A stretch of 64,000 bases of DNA from Rutidosis leptorrhynchoides (GCF_046630445.1 NC_092342.1:87068501-87132500), one strand, 5' to 3'; counted from the first letter of the stretch, positions 12,425 through 24,437 are shown. Notes: generated by a model not told the origin, from the sequence alone. Program-made: numbers and translations.

Positions 12425-14338
12425 CATTATTAATATATATATCATTATTTAAAAATGGTTATTGTTATTATTATTATTACTATATTATCATTAAGATAAT
12501 TATTAGTATTATCGTTAATAATGTTATAGTAACTATCATTATTAATATTAGTGTAATTAAAACAAATATTTGTAACATCTAATTATTTTGATTACTATTA
12601 TTATCATTATTACGAACACGATATAAAAGACGATTAAAAGCTATTAAATGAAACGATTAGGAAATAATGGGTAAGAGTATCATGATGAAATTAAAATATT
12701 ATAAGATATTGATTTAGATAAAATTATCGTTCTTATTATTTTTATCATTACTATTATTATTAAAATTATCGTTAGTATTAAAACTATCATTTTAACAAAA
12801 ATTATCATTTTAATAGAAATGTCATTGTTACTATAAAATATCATTATTATTATTATTTTAAATAGAATTATTATTTTAAAGATAATATTAAAAATTATCG
12901 TAAATATTAAAGTTATCATAATTAGAATTATCGTTTTATCATAATGTCATCTTAGTAATTATAAATATTGATATTTTTATAATAATAATTATTATTACAA
13001 AATAATACAACTTTTACTTACTATCATTATAGATATTATTTTATCAAATAAATATTTGATACAAACATATTTTACTACGTGTAATAACTTACTTTAATAA
13101 TACGTATCATATTATCTTTATAATATTAAATGAACCCTATAAATTTTATTACTTAATATATATAAAAGTATATTTTATTATATAAATATAATATAAAATT
13201 TTATTTATTAATAAATAAATTATATTATTTACTCTAATAAATCTTTTAAAAATATTTAAAAATATAAAACGACGATATTTAAACTATATATTAATCATGT
13301 ATAAATTTTTGGAAATTATTTTGAGTCAAATTTACTTTTGTTGACTTTTGCATATTAGTCTCGAGCATTAGGATTGTGGTACACTATGACTTGACCTAAT
13401 TTGTTAGACAAATATTGACCAACACATAATTATATATAATTAATTTAGGTTCGTGAATCCGAGGCCAACCTTGCAATTGTTCAATGACGTTATATGTATT
13501 TTTACTACGAAATACAGTATGGTGAGTTTCATTTGCCTTTTTACCCTTTATATTTTTGGGACTGAGAATACATGCGCTTTTATAAATGTTTGACGAAATA
13601 GACACAAGTAATTGAAACTACATTCTATGGTTGAATTATCAAAATCGAATATGCCCCTTTTTATTAAAGTCTGGTAATCTAAGAATTAGGGAACATACAC
13701 CCTAATTGACGCGAATCCTAAAGATAGATCTATTGGGCCTAACAAACCCCATCCAAGGTACCGGATGCTTTAGTACTTCGAAATTATATCATGTCCGAAG
13801 GAGGATCCCGGAATGATAGGGGATATTTTTATATGTATCTAGTTAATGTCGGTTACCAGGTGTTCACCATATGAATGATTATTTTTTTGTCTCTATGCAT
13901 GAGACGTATATTTATGAGAACTGGAAATGAAATTCTTGTGGTCTATTAAAATGATGGAAATAAATGATTATGATAAACTAATGAACTCACCAACCTTTTG
14001 GTTGACACTTTAAAGCATGTTTATTCTCAGGTGTTAAAGAAATCTTCCGCTGTGCATTTGCTCATTTTAAAGATATTACTTGGAGTCTTTCATAGAATAT
14101 TTCGAAGAACGTTGCATTCGAGTCATTGAGTTCATCAAAGATTATTATTAAATCAATTTATAGTTGGATAGTGGATATTATGAAATGGTATGCATGCCTG
14201 TCAATTTTCAATGTAAAGAAAGTTTGTCTTTTAAAAACGAATGCAATGTTTGTAAAATGTATCATATAGAGGTCAAATACCTCGCAATGTAATCAACTAT
14301 TGTGAATCGTTTATAATGTATATGAACGGGTCCTTTCA
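10648..14338 (+). repeat. LARD 3' LTR
   Basis: This 3691-bp LTR is almost identical to 2011-5686. Differences seen by eye include A/G near 10930, A/G near 11620, A/T near 12260 and C/A near 14096, plus TTA-array length. Then follows the target duplication TCAGC and resumed copia C1 coding sequence. Confidence 0.93.
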
Positions 14339-16031
14339 TCAGCAGGCTTTGGAACCAATTCCCATACATCATTCCTTTCAAATTCTGTCAATTCTTCAGT
14401 CATAGCCTCAACCCAATCATTATCAGCCAATGCTTCATCTACTTCTTTAGGCTCAATTAGTGAGAGAAAATTAGAAAAGAAGCAGTAATTTGCTATAGCA
14501 AAGTTAGACACAGGTGTCTGAGAAGAAGAAATAGGCTTAGGTAAACCTGTAGGATTCACAACATAGTCCTCAAGATGCTTTGGAGAAACTATATTTCTAG
14601 ATGATTTTCTAGTAGGAACAATGAGATCCAAAGTGGTATTTGATGACTAATCACTTTCTTGATTGACAACAGATTCATCTTGTTGTGGAGGTTCTTCTGT
14701 ATGAGTATTATCTGCAATTTCATTTCTCAATCCAGATAAGTTTGGTTCATCTGACTCAGACTCTGAATCCTAAGTCTGAACACTATTACCAGAAATCAAA
14801 TTTGACAATTCACCAAGTGCAGATAGCTCAGTACTACATGACTGATCCATTTCTAAAGAACTTTCATCAAAGAAAACATTAATGGATTCTTCAATCTTCA
14901 TTCTCCTCTGATTATATGCTCTGTAAGCTTTAGATACAGAAGAGTATCCCATAAAAATACCTTTATCAGACTTTGGCCTCATTTTATCAAGCTGATCTAT
15001 TTGATTTAATATATAGCACTTACACCCAAATACATGGAAATAATGAATAGTAGGCACCTTTTTATGATATAACTCATAAGGAGTTTTACCATGTTTCTTC
15101 ACAATCAAGGACCTATTTTGAGTGTAACATGCTGTATTGACAGCTTCAGCTCAGAACCTTAGGGCAACATTTGATTGGCATAGCATGGTTCTGGCTGCTT
15201 CAATGAGTGTCCTATTTCTTCTTTCAACAACTCCATTTTGTTATTTTGACCAATTCCAAACTCTACACAAAAATCAATTAATCTGACATTTTTGAACTCA
15301 TTACCATGATCACTTCTCAACTGTTTGACAAGAACACCCTTTTGCACCTGCTCTCTCCTGATCAAATTGATGATTTCTTCAGGAGCATCACTCTTTGCAG
15401 CTAAGAAAATAACCCATGTAAATCTAGAATACTCATCAACAATCATCAGAGTATATCTTTTCCCACCCAGACTACTAGTGTTCATTGGACCAAACAGATC
15501 CACGTGAAGCATGTGAAGTGGATCACTGATGCTAGCCAGGGTTTTTGAGAAAAACTTTGTTTTGGTCTGTTTACCCATAATGCAAGCAGAACAAGGTTTA
15601 TCTTTCTTAAAAGGTTGTTATAGAAGACCTCTTACAAGCTTCTTTTTGGAAAGCTCATTGATGTTTTTAAAATTAAGATGAGAAAGCCTTTTGTGCCAAA
15701 GCCAATTAAGCTCTGGGACAGTCTGAGAGTACAGACATGTCTCAATTCCAGCATCAACAAATTCTAGATCCAATATATACACATTTTGAAATCTCCAAGC
15801 CACAAGTGTTGGCCTTCCTTTAGGATCATAAATAATACCAGCTTTCTTCCTAATTCTGATTTCACAGTCTTCATCAGCAGTTTGGCTCACACTCAGCAGA
15901 TTATGTTTCAGCCCTTCAACTAAAGCAACTTTCTTAAATGTAACACTTCCAGCTTTAATAGTACCATAACCAATAGTCTTTGCAACAGAATTATCCCCAT
16001 ATCTTACAGAAGGACCTTTTTTTTTCAACAA
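14339..16031 (-). pseudogene. Copia C1 protease end, integrase and linker (broken)
   Basis: Reading from 16031 down there is the GAG-pre-integrase domain with WHKRLSHLNFKNINELSK, the zinc motif PCSACIMGKQ, then the integrase core: VDLFGPMNT and LRSDHGNEFKN with catalytic aspartates. The PQQNGVVERRNRTLIEAART block is present only in another frame (around 15170-15240) because of a frameshift with loss of a few codons. Stops: TAG before the integrase near 15617, TGA in the FWAEAVNTA block near 15150, TAG at 14770-14772 and TAG near 14645. The linker to RT (SSNTTLDLIVPTRKSSRN) ends at the LARD insertion site. Confidence 0.85.
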
Positions 16032-16133
16032 ACCCTACTAGATGCTCTTTGCATCTAGTCATGTGTCTTGAGCAGCCACTATCCAGATACCACATATTAC
16101 CCTGCTACACAAGACACAAACAAAAGAGAATGA

Positions 16134-17223
16134 TTAGTTTTTAAGGGGAATCCACTTTTCAGTGGGTTCAATTGGAGTGCCCTTCACTCTCCAGACAAAA
16201 GCTTTGTTTCCTATCCAGATCAACTTGTTCTTAACAGATTTTAAGACACTTTTATTTTCACAAACTTTGGGTTTCCATTCCTTCTCAATTTTCTTAGAAA
16301 AACAAAATGTTCTTTTAACTGAAGGTTTTTCTTGACTCTTAATTTTTTCATTGAGTTTTGAAATTTCCTTTTTGAGTTTATGAATAGTCTTAGCTTGATT
16401 TGACTTTAACCTTCTCTTAGTTGACCTTTTTGGATCTGAACAAATGCAAGCATCAGAGGATGATTCAGAGTTGTCCTTGCAACTTGACTCATGAGTGTCA
16501 GACTCCATGTCAGAACACTCACTTTCATTTTGAGAGACTAAACTGTTAGAGTCTAAAGGTTTTAAGAGTTCAGACTCTAATGAATTTTTACTTTCAAGTA
16601 TTATAGTCTCAGAAGGCTCGACAGGATCTAATGATCTTACAAAAGCATTGGTTAAAATCTTTTTGTCACCATCAAATTTTACAAATGTATTTGGTAGAAT
16701 GTCAGGTTTAAATACACTTGGATCAAGTTCCACATTATTATTTAATATGTAGTTTTCACCTAGTATAGCTTTGACATCATTTGGAATTTGTTTGGCAATA
16801 GCATCAGAATTCTTTTTGGAAGATACACACCAAGATTTACAAATTGATTCATAGTGTTTTGACCTATTCATTGATCTTCCTAATTCAGTATTTAATCTTT
16901 TAGTTTCTTCTATGTATGCCATTTTATATGTGTCAAGTTCAACCTCACATTTTTTAAGACTTTAATTTCAGCATCTTTGTCTTTGATAACATTTTTAAGA
17001 TCAAAAATTTGTGTTCTTAACATATCAATATCATCTAAACACCATTCAAAGTCAAGCAGCAAGTACTGAAATATTCTCACTTTTTCATTACCAAGATAGT
17101 TCACAAAGTTTTGTACCTTATAGGCAGAAGTTTATTGCAAGTAGTGTCCTTATCCATCTTCTCAACAGCTTTCAGATCTTCCTGAAACTTGCTAGAACCA
17201 CCAGCCTTTTCAATTATAGCCAT
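16134..17223 (-). pseudogene. Copia C1 gag-like region (frameshifted)
   Basis: A start codon at 17221-17223 gives MAIIEKAGGSSKFQEDLKAV, then a frameshift near 17115. The next frame (17104-16910) reads FVNYLGNEKVRIFQYLLLDF and a likely coiled coil ending IKDKDAEIKVLK. 16922-16134 encodes a charged, Ser-rich protein with more coiled coil (KTIHKLKKEISKLNEKI) and no zinc knuckle. By position it is gag, but the usual gag fold and CCHC box are not evident, so part may be deleted. Confidence 0.6.
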
Positions 17224-17311
17224 ATTTGGGATAGTAATAATACTGATAGACCTTTTGATTAAAAATATGGATCGTTTTAAAGATCACCGAGATAGGATTT
17301 ATACCTTTCAT

Positions 17312-17323
17312 GCTCTGATACCA
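17312..17323 (-). other. Copia C1 primer binding site
   Basis: Minus strand TGGTATCAGAGC (initiator tRNA-Met complement) sits between the 5' LTR end and gag, fixing the element's orientation. Confidence 0.85.
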
Positions 17324-17772
17324 GTTATAAGTTCACAGTAATAGGACTATGAACACCAGACTCTCACTTTATACAATAAATAAGAATTATAGTGCAGAAA
17401 ATGAGAGAACACGATGAATAGAATAAGAATTAGATAATAGATCGTGCAAAGTACAAATTCATATGAAAACATACGCCCCTATTTATACAGGTAAAAATCA
17501 AATCTGGATATTTGGTTTCCATAAGTACATACCTATAAAAATGGAAAAGATAAACTAAAACAAGCCAAATCAACTATTAATTAGGAAGTCAACTCTGGAG
17601 ATAAAATCAAATCTTCAAAACAAATCTTCTTAAATAACAAGCATATCTCCAGAATATTCTTTGACTTTGGCTTCAAGAAATCATCATACGTTTACTTCAA
17701 CAACTCCAGAGTCTACAACTTCAGACTCTAAATTTCCAGACTCTAAAATCTGCAAAATACTTTTGACTCATC
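17324..17772 (-). repeat. Copia C1 5' LTR
   Basis: It lies immediately upstream (minus sense) of the primer binding site. The outer edge is placed at TGATGAGTCAAAAG (rc of the bases ending 17772) and is uncertain. A TATA box CTGTATAAATAGG is at 17477-17490 (minus). Repeated AGACTCTA/AGAGTCT motifs occur near the outer end. The matching 3' LTR is not found near position 1-560. Confidence 0.6.
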
Positions 17773-17944
17773 ATATTATTATTTATATTTTTCCCAACTT
17801 TTGTTGTTAATTATGGTAGATTGAAAGTGATGCTTAAAATCTCAATTTCATAACGAAGTCACTTTCACATTGGTATAATACTTCCTACGGTATCGCAATT
17901 GGATCTTAATTGCCATTGGAGATGCTCTAATTACACTAAAAATT

Positions 17945-18510
17945 TTACGGTCAAACTAGTGAAATGACCCGTGAAATCACGAGTTTGTTTAAACCAAAAT
18001 GTTTAATGATATGTTTTAGGTATTAAGTGAACGTAAATGCTAAAATCATTTAGTTTAATGACCCGTGGAACCACATAGCCCGACTAAGAAACTCGTCAGC
18101 TGAACATTTCATCAAACACCTAAAATGCATATTAAACAATCTACATCCAATCATAAGAGATAATATTGGTTGTCATTTTATTTTAAAAGTGTAAATTAAA
18201 ATATAAATTTAGAATTGGTTTCGTTCTGCCTGGTTTTTATACCTTCTCGTACTTAAATCAAAATAATTAATTAAAATAATTCAAATTTTTTAATTTTAAT
18301 AGTTAAAATAATTATTAATAAAATTTAATAATTATAATTAATTAATAAAATTTAATTTTAATTCAAAATTATTTAAATTAATGACATCACCCACCATGCT
18401 TAGATTTTTTTCTTTTTATTTTTGATTTTTTTTCTTAATAAAAGAATTAGCCTAATAATGACATCATTATTTTAGAGATTTAATAGAAACTATAGATATA
18501 GATAGATAGA
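17945..18510 (+). repeat. Dispersed repeat, copy 1 (CCGTGAAA...GATA-tailed family)
   Basis: It starts ACTAGTGAAATGACCCGTG with a short imperfect hairpin and ends near TTTAATAGAAACTATAGATA followed by GATA repeats. A second copy at 56764-57290 matches along its length, including GGTATTAAGTGAACGTAAATG and AACTCGTCAGCTGAAC. It has no coding capacity. The tail suggests a retroposed or MITE-like element, but its class is open. Confidence 0.7.
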
Positions 18511-19112
18511 TTAGTGTTATGTTGCTACTTATTAAACCATCATAACAATTACTCCGTACAAGATAGTTTAGTGGATGACATTTTGATATTTAAAAAAAAA
18601 AAAAAAAAAAACTTAAAAAGTTTCATGTTCCCGTATAACAAGATGTTTGATGTTCAAACTTATTAACAACACGATATAGAGTGGTCGAAGAAATAGTATT
18701 ATGAAATATGAATGAACTCGATTAAACTGCATAAGTAAAAATATCTGCGGTATTCAAATAACATAAAAAGACAAAGATTCATCCATCTATCACGGAGTAC
18801 CATTCATCATTGAATGCAAGATCACGTTTTTTTATATATGTATTCGGTAAACCATTACAATGACAAATGTGATGGCCACACGTTCTTGATATATGTAGTT
18901 TTATTTATCTTAGAATTTTTTTTTGTTGAATTGATATGTCCATTAACATTTTTTGATACATCCATCAAAGTATTATTTACATGTATAGTACAACTATATA
19001 ATGCATATTATTTGATGGATGAATAAAAAATGATGGTGAATATATTATTACCTCGTAATAATAATATACTTTAAGTATTTATTATTTATACAAAATATTT
19101 GATAAGGAGTGA
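18511..19112. other. Intergenic, no feature recognised
   Basis: AT-rich sequence with a poly(A) run at about 18592-18611. The 70-codon open frame at 18814-19026 is hydrophobic by composition only and has no recognisable domain. Confidence 0.6.
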
Positions 19113-19113
19113 C

Positions 19114-19539
19114 TGTTAGGACAATTTTATTTATTTTTTACAAAATAACGAAAACTTATAGAAACGAGAACGTTTTCTAAAGGAAAACACTCTCAACAAG
19201 AAGTACAAATAAACCGGTGAACGGGGGAGCTCACACCTAGAAGGCAACTAACTAAATGAAAACTATCTATAAACAAGCCACCTCTAACTACCCGAAAAAC
19301 GTTAAAAAAACTAACAAATACAAAATTGGATACTACCCGATAAAAACGAAAACTAAACCATACGATCTAAGAGAAATCAACCTAGAGATCCCACGCTTTT
19401 CAACTTTCCATTAACCGTCTCTTTCAAAATGTTTTTCCCGGACCGATTCTCTATCTTGTAAGATAACACATTGGCGTATCCATCACCCGGTTCGCTCTCT
19501 CCGGCCAAACGTGTTAGGATAAAAAAAATGTTAGGACAA
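19114..19539 (-). mobile_element. 5'-truncated retroposon 3' end (probably LINE)
   Basis: 11-bp direct repeats TGTTAGGACAA at 19114-19124 and 19529-19539 bracket 404 bp. On the minus strand this reads about 42 codons (GESEPGDGYANVLSYKIENR to GSLG, then stop near 19381), a 3'-UTR-like stretch and an A-rich tail (AAAAAATAAATAAAA) against the repeat. This is the layout of a 5'-truncated non-LTR insertion. The peptide is not one I can assign with certainty. Confidence 0.6.
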
Positions 19540-19599
19540 ATGATTGTTTAAAATCTGATGAGTCAAAAGTATTTTTGGTAAGTATTGTTACGTATGAGT

Positions 19600-19775
19600 C
19601 TGGGAGTCACAAACTTAGTATATTATTGAAGAACACAGATTCTATCAGAAATTACGAAGTGCGTTGACGATACTATCAAATGTTGAAAACTTCCTGCTTA
19701 TAGTGAGAATTGAACCTGGGTTGGAAGTACCCCAAGTTGAATCCCATCACATACCACTCAAGCCAAGCTTCAGTG
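19600..19775 (-). mobile_element. tRNA-derived SINE (minus strand)
   Basis: On the minus strand an RNA polymerase III A box (TGGCTTGAGTGGT, rc of 19753-19765) is followed at normal spacing by a B box (GGTTCAATTCTC, rc of 19704-19715). Element ends are estimated. No cloverleaf tRNA is formed, so this is a SINE head and not a tRNA gene. Confidence 0.55.
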
Positions 19776-20260
19776 ATACGTCATTATTATATTTACAATT
19801 ATTCTTCAAAACATTGTGCTATTCAATAATTTCACAGGTAATATTGTTTAATACATTCCGACTAATCGTTAATATATTGTTTAATTGAATGATAAATTTC
19901 CAGGTTGCTTACTTGGGATCAACAATAACGATTAACAATTGATCTCAATCATTGATCTTAAGCTTAGTCCGTACGGAAAATTCTAAAATTGATACCAATG
20001 GCACTATCCTTCGTTAAGTTTGATTATTTTTTTAAACAAGTATTGTATTTTACTGGGAAATATTCATTTACATCATTAATTTTGCTTGAAAATCAGAGGA
20101 TAAATCTCAGTCTTTTGATTAATATAATCAATGGCTAAGATTAAAAGCACGGGACAATTATATGTGATTGGATCTTACGATCACATGTGATTGTAATATC
20201 CAATCACATGTGATTGTACATATCGTAAGCAAAATTAGTGATTCAAATGAATATTTCTCG

Positions 20261-20261
<1 letters not shown>

Positions 20262-20354
<93 letters not shown>
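20262..20354. repeat. (TA)n microsatellite
   Basis: A perfect TA array of about 93 bp just before the LINE insertion. The open frame through it codes only for Tyr-Ile repeats. Confidence 0.97.
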
Positions 20355-20356
<2 letters not shown>

Positions 20357-20395
20357 TATGCATGTATTGTTTTTTTAACGACAAAAGCAATTACA

Positions 20396-21950
20396 ATAAG
20401 AGTCTTATGAAATTGTTAAATTGTTTTGAAAGGGTCTCGGGCTTGAAGATAAATTACAATAAGAGTCTTATCTTCGGGCTTGGTGTTTCAACAAGTGAAA
20501 TCATCCATATGGCTCATCGTGTTGGATGTAGAGTTGGAGAATTCCCATTCACCTATCTTGGACTTTCGATTGGTAGAAACATGAATCGTGTGGAGAATTG
20601 GAAACCCGTAATTGATAAATTTAATTCGAGGCTCGCAAATTGGAAAGCAAAGACGGTCTCATTTGGAGGAAGGTTAACACTAATTAAATCGGTCCTTAAT
20701 AGTTTACCGCTATATTACTTCTCTCTCTTTCGTGCGCCTTTGAGTGTTATCAAAAACCTTGAGTGTATCCGTAAAAATTTCTTTTGGGGCGGGTCGGGTG
20801 AAATTTCCAAAATCGCATTGGTAAAATGGGAAGATTGCCTTCTACCATATGGTGAAGGCGGTCTTAACATTAGATCTTTACGGGCAAAAAATCTTGCTCT
20901 GTTGGGCAAATGGTTTTGGCAAAATTAGAGCCCAACTCTCTTTGGGTCTCAATCGTTAAAAGTATTTATGGTACAATTGGGCTTCTCGTTCCTTCGGGTC
21001 CTAACGATATTAGAGGAAAGAGTGACGTTTGGGCTAATATTTTACGTGCATGCCTCGAGATTGAAAATACATGTGTAAGCTTCGGGAACTCATTTATTAA
21101 GACAGTTGGCGAAGGCTCGACTACTAGATTCTGGGACGACCCTTGGCTATGTAACGTTCCTCTCAACAGAAAGTTCAGACAGCTTTTTCACTTGGAGCAT
21201 GATCGAGATGTGATGCTGGTATACAGAATTCGATGGGCTGACAGTTCGTGGCAGGCTACATGGCAATGGCAACGAGAAATCTCAGGTAGAAAACGGAACG
21301 AATTTGATGAACTAACCTGTCTATTCGACGATTTTCGGAAACCAGATGCAAACTCAGACTCTTGGACGTGGCGTTTATCATCTAACGGGATCTTCACAAC
21401 CAAAAAACTCTCGGCGATTCTAGACGAAAAAATCCTCACAAGCAGTGGATCGAGACAAGAGACTTTGAATAATCATTTGGTACCTTCAAAAGTTGAATTA
21501 TTCATATGGAGGGTGTTAAAACGTCGTATCCCAGTTCGTACCGAACTCGACAAGCGAGTTATTGACCTTGATACAGTTAGATGCCCTCTATGTGACGATG
21601 ATGTGGAAACTATTGAGCATTCTATGATTTTTTGTCGGCAAGCATTGGACTTATGGGAAAGAGTCTACAAGTGGTGGAATATGGGATCGTTTTCAAATCT
21701 AAGTATCAATGAAGTTTTTCGTGGGGCAAGTGAGCGACATTTAACTCCTACGGGGTCGGATATATGGCAAGCAATGGAATGGGTATGCGGCTATTTAATA
21801 TGGAAGAATCGAAATCGGAAAGTGTTCTAGAATGAATGTTGGAATGGACCGGGGGCTTTAATGGAAGTCCAATTAGTCTCCTTTGATTGGATTTCTTCGC
21901 GCTTCAAAGACAAAAGGATCGAATGGCTCGAGTGGTTATCAAATCCTATC
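20396..21950 (+). pseudogene. LINE A reverse transcriptase C-terminus and zf-RVT domain
   Basis: The first frame (to 20928) has SGLKINYNKSLIFG, FTYLGLSIGRNM and the LTLIKSVLNSLPLYYFSLF block of L1-type RT, ending GGLNIRSLRAKNLALLGKW. A one-base frameshift near 20922 moves the protein to the next frame (EPNSLWVSIVKSIYG). That frame runs to a TAG at 21828-21830, where TGG (Trp) is expected, and its continuation is FKDKRIEWLEWL. The zf-RVT domain is clear: IPVRTELDKR...CPLCDDDVETIEHSMIFC. RT catalytic motifs lie upstream of the truncation. Confidence 0.88.
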
Positions 21951-22119
21951 CGATATTGTATAAGTTAATGTTTTTAGTTTCACTCTAATTCGTTTGTATG
22001 TTGCTTCCTCTGCAACGTTGTATTTGGTGTTCATATTGCTCAATTGTCTTATAATGGGCATATGTTTCGTGTTGTACCTCCTTTTCTCGTGATATGATAT
22101 GTTGCCTTTCAAAAAAAAC
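20396..22119 (+). mobile_element. LINE A, 5'-truncated, inserted into LINE B tail
   Basis: C-terminal half of a plant L1-type pol, plus strand, with a poly(A)-type end TTGCCTTTCAAAAAAAA at about 22103-22119. Flanking near-identical sequences AACGACAAAAGCAATTA (20377-20393) and AACGGCAAAAGCAATTA (22118-22134) look like a 17-bp target duplication with one difference. The sequence outside both copies, read on the minus strand, forms a continuous LINE B 3' end (AATTGCTTTTG, then CGTTAAAAAAA). LINE A therefore landed in LINE B. Confidence 0.75.
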
Positions 22120-22129
22120 GGCAAAAGCA

Positions 22130-23336
22130 ATTATATTAAAAAACGCTCCCTAGCAAGACGCTAAGAGAGAAAATTAAAAAGGCTTTTGAAGCCAATAGTT
22201 CTAATTGGAAACTACTTGACCTCTATTTTTAAGACGCCGAAATGAAAATAAATGAATTACATCAAAAATATTACTTCTACGAATAATAATATCATTAAAA
22301 ACGATTTCGTTGCGATATCTCTATAAGACCCAAAGTAACGTTACCACCACCGCAATAATTCGAGTTTTAAAGCTCGGTAAACCATCGATCCAACTTTGCA
22401 CCTCCACCCAAGAGTGAAAGGACGGCATACCAACATCGAGCCAAATGCGAGTAGAACGCCGAATATCCACGGCTACCCCACATTCAAAAAATACATGATT
22501 TAGGCGTTCAACCTCCTGTTGGAAAATCAAGCATTCTATCGTCGAAATCTCCAAACCCCTCGTGGATAGGTTCCAACGAAGAGGAAGAGAATCTAGCTTA
22601 AAGCGCCAACAAAATACATTTACTTTTCTTGATAGTTGTTTAACCCATGTGGTCATAACCGGATTAGACGGAAGCCAAGAACGATCTAAGTGATCCCGAA
22701 TAGTTTTAACCAAAAACAGCCCATCCGAGCTAAGGAACACACCCATTTATCTGCTCTCGTTGAAATGTTTACCTGCTGTAATTCAATCATAAGCGTATCC
22801 AAAATGTCACTATTACGACTCCCTAGGTCCTCTCGTAACCAACACCAATGCCACACCCCGTCTACCCATTTGTCGACCACCATATCAAGCTTGTTCGCAT
22901 CAAGATGATACAACCTATTGAACCACGAAGCTAACGAAGAAGTTCCACACCAAATATCATGCAAGTAGTTAGAAGGTAACAAATTATCCTGAATCGGTTT
23001 TTTGCAATTCTCCAATATCATCACCCATGGGCGAATACCGTATGTATGCTCAAACAAATCACCATGAATAGATTTTATCACATTAACCCACAAATCATTT
23101 GGATAACATAAATACCGCCATCTCCACTTTTGAATAAGCGCGAGGTTAAACGCCTTAAGACTATCAATATTCAATCCACCTTTCTCGAAAGATGGAAGAA
23201 TTGACTCCCATTTAATCCATACCATCTTTCTTATTCGCACAACTACCCAAAAAAATCTAGCTCGGATAGCCTCAAGTTTCTTAATAATGGTTTCGGGACA
23301 TTGTAATCTAGAATTGAATATGCGTGTATTGTGCAT
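22130..23336 (-). pseudogene. LINE B reverse transcriptase C-terminus and zf-RVT
   Basis: Minus strand from 23336: RARFFW, WIKWESILPSFEKGGLNIDSLKAFNLALIQKW, PNDLWVNVIKSIHG and WHWCWLREDLGSRN. After a frameshift near 22735 it continues SDGLFLVKTIRDHLD, zf-RVT VNVFCWRFKLDSLPLRWNLS...CLIFQQEVERLNHVFFEC, to a nonsense codon at 22321 (expected Trp). The tail FSFRRLKNRGQVVSNWNYW continues below. LINE B is 5'-truncated and older than LINE A. Confidence 0.85.
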
Positions 23337-23339
23337 GTG

Positions 23340-23800
23340 ATTGATGAGTTAAAATTGATTCAATATAAGTTACTGTTAAACCCTGTCTTAGATAATTGGT
23401 TCAATACGAGTTAAAATTGGTTCAAGTACAAAGTAGGCATTTTACATATTTGGATCATCTCACTGTTGTGTTAATACCATATATGAAGTTAAGACATGTA
23501 AAAGTTGTATTTCAGATCATCTGGAAAACATGCAATGAGTTCAGTAATTTAAGAAGTCTACTTCATATCAACAATCGAAAACACGACATAACAAGAGTTC
23601 ATAGTTACATTTCTTCATATGCGATTTTCTACGTCTCTAGAAAACTTACCATAACAACCGCACACGATTCATCTTAACATATTAGACTTTCTAACAAACA
23701 TAGAACACACATCACACATAAAGTTGGCATACTAAAAGATTATTTAAAAGCATAGATACTTGAAAAAAAAGTGCCCAGTTATAAGTTGGCCTCACAAGCT
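23340..23800. other. Annexin 3' flank, nothing else recognised
   Basis: A-T-rich sequence between LINE B and the annexin stop. On the minus strand it is the annexin 3'-untranslated and downstream region. Direct copies of GAGTTAAAATTG occur around 23346 and 23409. Confidence 0.5.
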
Positions 23801-23805
23801 ACATC

Positions 23806-24393
23806 CTAATGATGATTTGGGCCTAAAAGCGAAATAAGAAAGGTTCGGTAATGGCCTGAAGTCTCGGAGTGAACAGCATCGTTCAGACTCTTGTGATGCT
23901 TCTTATGATACTCTGCCTTAATATACTGCATGTCAATTTCTGCCCTTGTCACAATTACTCTAATAAGCGTTTTATCATCGGTTCCCAGGCCTTTCATTGC
24001 TCTATGGAGTACCTGTAATCATCATAATCACAATCATCATAATCACAGTTTCTAAACATTTAAACATTTTAAACATATTAATGAACTAAAACGTATAAAG
24101 CATTAGAATTAGATATAATCCGACTTGCAATTTATCTCTTTGGGTGTTTGGCATTGCGTAATGATAGGGATCATCAAGTGTTGTAAATCTCGTTATTTCT
24201 CCCCGAGATCTCGTTTTTTTGGAGATTTCACGGTCAACGAGGTCAAACTTGGTCAAAGCACTATTTCTCGGATTTTTCGATCATTTCTTGAATTTTCTCG
24301 TAAAATCTCGTAATTTTCTCGGATTCTCGCTCATTTTTCGGTTTTTCTTGTAAAATCTCGTAAAAATGTATACAAATATACATACATACATAC

Positions 24394-24426
<33 letters not shown>

Positions 24427-24437
24427 TATATATACAT

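Larger units (their letters stand above)
2011..14338 (+). mobile_element. Non-autonomous long-LTR retrotransposon (LARD), recent insertion
   Basis: Two nearly identical direct LTRs (2011-5686 and 10648-14338) begin TGTGACAACC and end CCTTTCA. The 5-bp target duplication TCAGC is at 2006-2010 and 14339-14343. A primer binding site for initiator tRNA-Met follows the first LTR, and a polypurine-type tract precedes the second. The roughly 5-kb interior has no reverse transcriptase, integrase or protease, so it must borrow enzymes; this is the definition of a large retrotransposon derivative. I saw only about four single-base differences between the LTRs plus microsatellite length changes, so insertion was recent. 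It interrupts copia C1 within pol. Confidence 0.93.
326..17772 (-). mobile_element. Decayed Ty1/copia retrotransposon C1, split by the LARD
   Basis: A minus-strand copia element runs LTR, primer binding site, gag, protease, integrase, then (after the 2011-14338 insertion) reverse transcriptase and RNase H. The reading frame is resumed exactly across the insertion: 'ELVPKPAD' ends at 14339-14343 and '[15 protein letters not shown]' continues from 2010 downward. Several nonsense codons and at least one frameshift make it dead. Its 3' LTR is not recognisable; 326-564 is unassigned 3' sequence running up to the gypsy LTR end at 325. The parts are listed separately. Confidence 0.85.

Noticed and set aside
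20168-20410. Tyr-Ile repeat protein
   Set aside because: Translation of a TA microsatellite.
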